From contig CM034402.1 in assembly GCA_019925095.2 (NCBI GenBank), positions 8,257,501 to 8,321,500 on the forward strand: 64,000 nucleotides of DNA, in the 5' to 3' direction. Position numbers and translations under genes: made by a program. Every line of letters starts with the position of its first letter. Position 1 is the stretch's first letter. The notes beneath the pieces are model-generated. The model ran no database searches and was not told the origin of the DNA. It was given only the letters and a program-made list of their open reading frames with translations. Shown here piece by piece: positions 57,060-64,000 of this stretch. Source of the stretch: Dendrolimus kikuchii (taxonomy: Eukaryota > Arthropoda > Insecta > Lepidoptera > Lasiocampidae).

Positions 57060-57904
57060 TCACTTGTGAATTTGTAAGCGCAAGTCAAATATAATGGTTT
57101 TATAGAAGCGAAATATTTTTGATTTTAGTTAGACACGCTATATTATATTAAAAACTGTAACATAGTTGTTAATAAGTCATGTAGAAATCAGACTCTTTTT
57201 CTGTATTTTTACAGAGCGACAGTAGACACTATTTTTCCAAGATAATATTGAATTCAAAAATACGTAGATAAAGCTTAAAATGGTAAATATGGTGACGGTC
57301 GTTGGTGAAACAGAACTCTTCATTGTGTGTGGTCCAACACACACTTAGCCGTTTTTAAGTTACATTCCTTTTATATTCATCGCTCATACGTTTATGTGAA
57401 TTTATTTCTAAAGGTTTATAAAATGTATGAATACTGTATTTACTAAATATTATGATGCACTTTAATAAAATGCACTTAGAATAATGAAATATCGATTGTT
57501 CTTCGGAATTTCTTTAGGAGAATATCGAAGAATTTTCCTGCGGCGAAGTTAAAAGTGAATTATAGGTCTCAACGTTGAAGCGAGGCCTTACTTTAAAGAA
57601 TGAAGTAATATTGTGGAGGCGGGAAGAAAATTTAAGCTTGTATAAAAATCCTTTCATAAAAGTTCATGTAAGTATAATTAATGTTGTGTTGTATAAGAAT
57701 GGTCTGTAATTATAACTATTGCCGGCAGGTAATTTTAATGTTATGAATACTGTGTGTAGGTATCAAAAGAATAAACATTACCCGACTCGGTTTTAAATTA
57801 GTTAGTTAATTTAGTTGCAAATTTAGGAATAAGTTTTTTGTTTTACATGGTTTTATGAATAAATTTGAATCGAATTTTCCAGTCTAGGGAAATTCAAGTA
57901 GTAT
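57060..57904. other. Unassigned AT-rich DNA
   Basis: No supported feature. Confidence 0.4.
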
Positions 57905-58045
57905 CTAGTCAGTATTTGTGTGTTAACAATAACTGTCATAGTTGAAACCCAAGGCATCTTGGACAAGCGTGGCCAATATACTCTCCACTCCCTTATAAAT
58001 AGGAGGTCCGAAGCACTGGGCCGCTTATGGGCTGTTATTATTACA
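57905..58045 (+). repeat. LINE-Z 3'-end repeat, degenerate
   Basis: ATCTTGGACAAGCGTGGCCAA, TCCACTCCCTTATAAATAGGA, GGTCCGAAGCACTGGGCCG and GGGCTGTTATTATTACAAT. The order and the (TTA)n ending match the family seen at 1.1 and 10.6 kb. Confidence 0.55.
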
Positions 58046-58189
58046 ATACCTAAAGTAAACTTTTTTTATTGCTGGAGTATAGCAGATTCTGATGGAAAGT
58101 GGTTATACGGTTTCGTAGCTAAATGGTAAAAATGAAACCTTTACAAACTCGTTACGTCCGATTATCCGAAAGTTGGTTTCATAAGATGG

Positions 58190-58199
58190 TTAAGTAGTC
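58190..58199. repeat. Target-site duplication, left, of RTE copy E
   Basis: TTAAGTAGTC, repeated at 58410-58419. Its last four bases also fit the element sequence, so the junction has AGTC microhomology. Confidence 0.85.
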
Positions 58200-58409
58200 G
58201 TGGAAGGCCACGACACACCTTCCATGATCAAATTGATCGTGTAGTAGCGGAGGGTGATGTCAGGAGCCTTAAGAACAGACGAGTGTGCATGACAAGAGTT
58301 ATGAATGTCAAAGAAGCAAGTGAGGTGTGTAAGAATGGGCCTAAATGGCGCTCTGTTGTTCGTGCCTACCCCGCAAGGGAACTGGCGTGAAGTTATGTAT
58401 GTATGTATG
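58200..58409 (+). mobile_element. RTE-like element, copy E, heavily 5'-truncated
   Basis: About 210 bp on the plus strand, the only copy in this orientation. It encodes RGRPRHTFHDQIDRVVAEGD, VRSLKNRRVCMTRVMN through ARELA without interruption. The stop is followed by (ATGT)n and an exact 10-bp target duplication. Confidence 0.9.
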
Positions 58410-58419
58410 TTAAGTAGTC
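58410..58419. repeat. Target-site duplication, right, of RTE copy E
   Basis: Exact second copy of TTAAGTAGTC, directly after the tail. Confidence 0.85.
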
Positions 58420-58579
58420 TTTGAGATATGGGATGTTTTCATTTATACATTTTTTAATGTTCTGTAGCCAAATGGTAAAAATGAGGGATGTTCATCGTCA
58501 CTACGGACTCCTTCATTGTCATCATATTTAAAAGATTAGCTCTTATTGGTGGAGCCTTCTTTTATATCGCTGGTGGAAT

Positions 58580-59000
58580 GCGTTTACACATTTCCTCGGA
58601 CCATCGGTAATGATCTATGAGGGGTATGTGGGGCTTCTAGGGGCCGGCTCTGTACACACTTTCCACTAGGAAAGAGTTCTGAGATGCCGGCCCCCAGACT
58701 ACTAAACCTACCAACGTCCCTCCACGTCTTTGTAAGGCGCCATGAGGTACGTCGTGGGCAGTTCATCGCGACGCCTAGACCCAAACCGTCAGAATGGGGT
58801 GGCCCTGGGAATAGGGTACCCCACGTCCCTAACAGTGGCTCATCGGAGTCGTCCTCCAATGTCAGCCCGGTTCCACTACGTCATTGGTAGGATGTGAGCT
58901 TAGCGGTGTCTTCAATCCCCTAATGTTGGTGGAGCCTCTTTCAACAATCTCTATTCTCGGCGAGCTGTGTCACTTCTTTGTACGACAGTATTATTATTTA
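58580..59000. repeat. GC-rich segment, probable unidentified retroelement piece
   Basis: Contrasts with surrounding AT-rich DNA and ends GTACGACAGTATTATTATTT. Two overlapping ORFs on opposite strands (58584-58890) have no domain I recognise. Similar in character, not clearly in sequence, to 50288-50832. Confidence 0.4.
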
Positions 59001-60061
59001 TTAATAAGAAATAATAAGACTATTCCAAAATAGAGAAAAACGTCACACACTGAAATAGAAAGGGACAAATAACTCATCAAAAATAAATAACTTTCAAGGT
59101 AGGATTACTATGATCGGACAGTGAACCGGGACGAGCGCCACGGTTTTCCTTATTTCCAAAGATATATCATGCATTTCGATTGGTGCCGATACTAGGTTCC
59201 ATAAATTAGTGCCCATCATCTTTTCTTTGGATATATTTTGAAATCTTTACATGATAGAATTTTGATAATTCATTTCTTGGAGTATCAGTTGATGCGGCTC
59301 TTTTGTCGCGGCATCATGGTGAAAACGGCAGAGTAAACTATAGGCACGGATAGACTATAAAGAACATTCCTAAGCTTGCGAAGGGGTTTCATTAGAGATA
59401 TTGTTTCTCTTGTAGTTGTTTGCATTCAGCAGCCTGTGTTCCTTTTTTACTATAAAAATATTACAATGTAATTTAATATAAAGTGGCTGTCGCGTCGTCA
59501 ACATGTTATATAAATATTAGCGTGGTTTTTAACACTCTTTGTTGAACAATCAGTTACAAGATGAACAATATAACGTTCGCTTCCATATTAGGCTTAGATA
59601 TATAGGAGCAGCATTGTAACTTTTAACAGGGGCGCAAAACTTTGAGAAGCATACCCGGCAGATCTGCAAATAGTGGATTCTGCAAACTTCTCACTACAAT
59701 TTACAGCAGTATTTCTATTCCAGCTGTGTCAAGTACATGATGAACTGTCATCTCAAAGAAACTGAAATTGAGGACTGGCTGTGCATCTTGGAGACGATAA
59801 ATCTTTCGTTTAATTTAATCCTGTTGAGTGATGCTCAGTTGCGCATGATCAAATTAAAGTGGCCCTCGATAGTGAATACTTTATTAGATTATTTTCTCCA
59901 CATTTGAAGAATTCTAACGCTAGCAGTCTAGACTAAATTAAAATGATGGAACGTCAGACTTGAAATTTCGCGTTATGTAAAAGTAAAATATCTTTGCCTT
60001 TCAGGCATGTTTGGATGCATAAAATCTATATGAATAAAAATGAATCGTAGATATATATTTA
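59001..60061. other. Unassigned DNA
   Basis: No supported feature. Confidence 0.4.
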
Positions 60062-60225
60062 CCCGCATAACTTGAGAATGACTTTACCGTTTTTGATGAA
60101 ATTTTTTATGTGTGTTTGATCTCGGATGGTTTAGATTCCCAATTGGAATCGGTAGGTGGCGCTGGTAGCGGGTCCTAGATTTTTATTTTGTCAGGGCAGG
60201 ACAGCGTCTGCCAGGACTTCTAGTT
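60062..60225 (-). repeat. Dispersed repeat Rpt-5 (minus)
   Basis: Contains CGCATAACTTGAGAATGAC, TTTTTGATGAAATTTTTTAT, CGGATGGTTTAGATTCCC, GGTAGGTGGCGCTGG and TTATTTTGTCAGGGCAGGAC, the complement of the Rpt-5 series in full order. Confidence 0.7.
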
Positions 60226-61054
60226 TATAATAGAAAGTACAGACTATTTCAAATAGGACGGTATGAGAGAAATTTTGCAAATAGATAAATAAACTTCTTG
60301 AATGTAAGTATAAGATTATAATTTATATAAATAAAATTAATGTTTATTTCGTAGGAAAGTTATAACACTACAAGTTACGTTTTATGGACGGGTCAGCCAT
60401 ACCGTCCTATATGAAACAGACTTTAATATCTTTTATTGTATCAATACAAAGGGATGCTAAACAAGGCTTTGGCACAAGTGTAGAAAGCTAGCTACTAGTA
60501 GCAGTAGTAGCTTGGATATTGTAAATTTGTGGACTTTTAAACTCCTATTCATAAAAGTTCTACGAGGTTTATCGGCTCGTAAAACAGAGTATTTTTCGTA
60601 ATAACATTATTAAAGCGGTTATAAAAACTTCATGGTAAAGAGTTGATAAATCTCATATGACTATTATAAATAAGGAGGTAAATAAAATAAGTACAATTAT
60701 AAAACAGTAAAAGGGACGACCCTTATAATTTTATGTACAAACACGAGTTTGTACATAAAATTATACAATGTACAAACAATTTTGTTTCATAGTTTATCTT
60801 TCCATTGTTCAATATTGCATCCCTTGTAAAGTTTGATTCATCAACGATCAATGATGATTAGGGTAAGAATGGGTATTACCAGTCTATATTTTTCTAGATT
60901 ACCTACATATTTTATTCTTGAGTTAAGTTCTTGAGTAATTAAGTTGTCTAGAATAAAACAGTATCGCCAAATTCAATTTGTAATTTGTGAATTATTCTAG
61001 GCATATGAAAAGTCAAAATAAAACACGTCAAAAGTAGAAAAATGTCAGAATACG
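60226..61054. other. Unassigned AT-rich DNA
   Basis: A short perfect palindrome-like stretch near 60730-60765 (TTTTATGTACAAAC and its complement). Nothing else. Confidence 0.4.
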
Positions 61055-61200
61055 TTGCGGCTTTTTTGTTTTTGCTTAGAGGAAATCTGGCATACGGATC
61101 ACCTGATACTAAATTACATCCGCCAATTGACACCTGCAACACTAAGCTACCACGTCAAGATTTTAAATATTTTTTGCGCCTCTTTGAAGAACATATTGTA
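61055..61200 (-). repeat. LINE 3' end, relative of 51958-52600
   Basis: The minus strand reads CTTCAAAGAGGCGCAAAAA, ATATTTAAAATCTTGACGTGG, AGTGTTGCAGGTGTCAATTGG and GATCCGTATGCCAGATTTCC, colinear with the C-terminus and tail of the LINE at 52 kb. Only the last codons and the tail remain. Confidence 0.6.
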
Positions 61201-61335
61201 AGTGTGACCAATTATGTAGTAATTGATGATAAGGAGTTTGCACATATATGACAAGAAGGAGAATTTGGTACGTACAGTGGACGTCTATTTTCGTTGACTA
61301 TCCCGCAATGCCTGAAAACAAAAATCTTCGATCAG

Positions 61336-61340
61336 TGCGT
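61336..61340. repeat. Target-site duplication, left, of Rpt-1 copy j
   Basis: TGCGT, repeated at 61668-61672. Removing the insert and one TGCGT makes the host LINE frame continuous. Confidence 0.7.
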
Positions 61341-61667
61341 TTTTTTTTTTTTTTTTTTTATTGCAGGAGTTCAGCAGACAGGCAGACGGTCCACTTGATG
61401 GAAATCGGTTACCATCGCCTATGGACATTTGCAACACAAAAGGTGCTACAAATGCGCTGCTGCTCTCTTGAAGGAGACTGGAACCTGGTCACTAATGCCG
61501 GAACACAACTCAAGGTTGTTATGGCGGCATACTCTAGACCAGGGGTGGTCGCCATCCAGTCGAGCAAATACTCTACCACCTGGCTGTGGGTTGTTTAGTC
61601 GCCTCTTACGACAGGCCGCCAGGCCGCAGGAAATTGTATTCTTTCTCCGTTCCTGCACGGATAAAAA
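61341..61667 (-). mobile_element. Rpt-1 SINE-like element, full length (copy j)
   Basis: 327 bp from a 19-base T-run (poly(A) on minus) to CCTGCACGGATAAAAA. The host LINE reading frame on both sides fixes its ends, so it defines the complete element. No internal polymerase III A/B boxes were recognised. Neither strand has a conserved ORF across copies. Confidence 0.85.
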
Positions 61668-61672
61668 TGCGT
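61668..61672. repeat. Target-site duplication, right, of Rpt-1 copy j
   Basis: Second copy of TGCGT. Confidence 0.7.
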
Positions 61673-61895
61673 CCTCCCTGTCCTGGCCTACGGGGCCGAG
61701 ACGTGGACACTGATGGCAGGACTAGTTCACAAATTCCAAGTCGCTCAACAGGCTATGGAGCGAGCTATGTTGGGTGTTTTTCTTGTGGATAGAAGTAGAA
61801 ATGAGGATATAGATTAGATAAAGATTAGAGATAGGACCGGGATGAGTGGCGCCGACTTGGGGAGGCCTACATCCAGCAGTGGCCTGTGATTAGTT

Positions 61896-63514
61896 GACGA
61901 CGACGAGTGGACCTCTGCCAGATAACTAAAAAAGGGTGAATAGCGCGATGATATATTGACTAAACCATCCATGTCTCATTCCATTGATGTGATTTGGAAT
62001 CTTGGTCAAAGAGTTACAACCACATGGTTACGGTGATGTGTATCATGAGTAAAATCGGAACATTAAAATTAATGTTGTATACCTACTAACGCCTGTAATC
62101 CGTCTTGGACAAGCCTGAGGGGCAGTCTTGTGATTAAGAATTTTTACCTAAATTTTTTGTTTGAGCAGGTATAAAATTTTATTTCTGGTATGTAAAAATG
62201 TGATCCATTCATATGTCTGAGATGTATATTACTTGTTTGTTTGAAATAAGGGCCTTACATAGCGGTAGGCTGTTTAGGGATCTGTATTATATAACAGGGG
62301 GCCTAAAGCGGCTGCTTTTGGAGAATCCCTTAGTGAGATTGTGTATCACACGCACTAGATTACCAACATGGTGTAAGACAAAGTTCCGCTTCATTTTAGT
62401 ACTTGTCATGTTAACAATTTGTCATAGAAAGCGGCTGCTTTAGGCAGTTCATAATTTATCCTCAGATTTTATATTATAACTTCTACCACAGGTTTATGTA
62501 AACATGATTCAGTTTAAAATCGAGATTATTTTTTGCAATCTTAATTAAGTCGAAGACTGAGGAATAATTCGTTGTTATCCATCGCATCTCAAGCGGCCTC
62601 TTTAATCTACTCAATGAGAATCTGGTTTACAAATGAACGTCTTAATTGTAAGATCTTGTAAGTAGCTCACTTCTGTATTTGTTTTTGCTGAATTTGCTGG
62701 ATATATCTTCATGAATTCGTGGCGAGCTTAGCTTTTGTAAAAATATGGCAACTACATTTAAAGTCCGCAACAAAAAAGTATATTATTATAGTGTTAGGGA
62801 CTGTATGAATTTAGAGTGAATATTAAAATAATGTGCTAGACAACGATGCTGATTCATTATATCTTCCCGCAACTATACAAATATATCAAAAACGTCCTTC
62901 TCTTTTAATCTAGAAAACAAATTAAAAATTGAAATACAAAAAAGTTCGTAACAATTAGTGTATTAAAAGCCTACATGTTTGCAAGAAACAAAATCCTTAT
63001 AAAATCATCATATCCGTTCCATCGTTTGTCCGTCTATTTATGTGTAACAGCCATTTTTTAAGAAACTATTGGGTATGAAATTTAGCATGGAAATGAATGG
63101 TAAAATGAAAAAAAAAAGTATCCAGGAGTGTGTAGAATAGTTGCATACATTTTCAAGATACAAGCTATGTTTGTAATTTACTTTTATAATGAGTGAGGTG
63201 AGAATTTCGCTTCTAAATTCGTAAAAAGTGTGATTCCCCCTGGAGCTTTTGAACTTACAAAATACTTTCAAGGAACAGTTTCAACAAGATCCATTGGACA
63301 CTTTAGAGGTATACGGTTTTAATTAAAAAAAAATAGGGCTTCGGAGCCATAATAACAAAAACCATGGATGTTCGGAACCTCTCCGGAACTCTTCACTGTG
63401 CCTGGTCTGCCTCATACTTTGGCGACTTTTACTTATGAAACTCATGAGCCTGTATTTTGTAACATGCAAGGATCATTGATCCGCACTTGTCTATCCAGTG
63501 CCCCCTTTTTGGAG
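61896..63514. other. Mostly unassigned DNA with a LINE-Z scrap
   Basis: Bases about 62085-62150 include ACGCCTGTAATCCGTCTTGG and ACAAGCCTGAGGGGCAG, weakly like LINE-Z. The duplicated block AAAGCGGCTGCTTT occurs at about 62308 and 62428. No gene is supported. Confidence 0.35.
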
Positions 63515-63519
63515 TAACT
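63515..63519. repeat. Possible target-site duplication, left, of Rpt-1 copy k
   Basis: TAACT, repeated at 63833-63837. Confidence 0.55.
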
Positions 63520-63832
63520 TTTTTATCTTTATTGCAAGAGTTCAGCAGACAGACAGACGGCCCGCTTGACACAAAGTGGTTACCATCGCCTATGGACGTT
63601 TGTAGCACTAAAAGTGCTACAAATGCGCTGCTACTCTCTTAAGGGAAACTGGAACCTGGTCACTAATGCCGGAACACAATGCAAGGTTGTTATGGTGACA
63701 TACTTTAGACCAGGGGTGGTAGCCATCCAGTCGGGCAAATGCCCTACCACCTGGCTGTGGGTTGTTTTGTCGCCTCTTACGAAAGGCCGCCCGGCCGCAG
63801 GAAATTGTATTCTTTCCCCGTTCCTGCACGGA
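63520..63832 (-). mobile_element. Rpt-1 SINE-like element, full length (copy k)
   Basis: 313 bp from a T-rich edge (TTTTTTATCTTTATTGCAAGAG) to CCTGCACGGA. It agrees closely with copy j throughout and has a 5-bp flanking repeat like copy j. Confidence 0.82.
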
Positions 63833-64000
63833 TAACTGCCTTACATACGATCAAGGATGTAGCATTATCAACACCCCGCATGCGAGACCCAGACCCATCA
63901 GCTGTTCAAAACCGTTCCCGTATACGGGCTCTATAGCTTGGTTATACAGAAACCTCCCATACCCCACATACGCGCCCTTAAACTTATGAAAATGAATCTT
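63833..64000. other. Window end, unassigned
   Basis: It starts with the right TAACT of copy k. The remainder is mixed composition without recognised features. Confidence 0.4.

Larger units (their letters stand above)
61310..61895 (+). pseudogene. RTE-like LINE C-terminal region, split by an Rpt-1 insertion
   Basis: Left of the insert the plus strand reads LKTKIFDQC. Right of it (61668 on) it reads VLPVLAYGAETWTLMAGLV, HKFQVAQQAMERAMLGVFL, DRSRNED, and further on GADLGRPTSSSG in a shifted frame and a GACGACGACG tail. YGAETWTL and QxAMERAMLGVxLxDR are standard for one RTE-like group. The stretch normally present between DRxRNE and the final block is shortened, so it was already degenerate. Confidence 0.78.

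Noticed and set aside
63566..63835. Open frame of 89 codons that recurs in several Rpt-1 copies on the plus strand, with a similar frame on minus
   Set aside because: Both strands are open in some copies and broken in others. The repeated peptide reflects repeat identity and not protein conservation.

Overview
The window looks like insect nuclear DNA, most likely from a moth or butterfly (Lepidoptera). It is AT-rich, and its interspersed repeats match types I know as abundant in Lepidoptera: RTE-like, R1-clade and CR1/Jockey-like non-LTR retrotransposons, tRNA-derived SINEs, foldback MITEs, and 3' ends with short microsatellite tails. I found no host gene that I can support. All the long open reading frames with recognisable domains belong to retrotransposons. 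One unaffiliated 153-codon ORF (40502-40963, minus) is the only candidate for something else.

Layout. 0-5 kb: repeat scraps, then a 5'-truncated but coding-intact RTE-like element (1521-4501, minus) flanked by an exact 10-bp target duplication. 5-13 kb: a SINE-like repeat family (called Rpt-1), two R1-clade insertions with long target duplications, a decayed R1 remnant and LINE 3' ends. 13-22 kb: mostly featureless AT-rich DNA, with a complete foldback MITE, a tRNA-derived SINE with target duplication, CR1-like remnants and a 477-bp miniature Copia-type LTR retrotransposon (21994-22470). 22-34 kb: scattered Rpt-1 copies and LINE scraps. 34.8-37.5 kb: a second long RTE-like copy that reaches further 5' than the first but lacks 476 bp, including the catalytic YADD box. 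38-48 kb: microsatellites, decayed CR1-like and R1-like coding remnants, and one of two hAT-like MITE copies (the other is at 33.1 kb). 49-64 kb: further 5'-truncated LINEs, two short RTE-like copies with exact target duplications, tandem dispersed repeats, and an Rpt-1 copy inserted inside another LINE's reading frame.

How the parts relate. The RTE-like family has five copies here. Three have exact 10-11 bp target duplications, all share an (ATGT)n tail directly after the stop codon, and the two long copies are nearly identical, so the family moved recently. The Rpt-1 repeats carry, next to their A-rich end, a segment resembling the 3' end of the LINE at 51958-52600. That fits a non-autonomous element mobilised by a LINE. 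The miniature LTR element has LTRs, a Copia-type primer site, a polypurine tract and a 5-bp target duplication but no coding region, so it must depend on proteins from elsewhere.

Limits: all homology calls come from reading motifs by eye, without database searches. Clade names are therefore approximate, and boundaries without a target duplication are good to about 10-30 bases.
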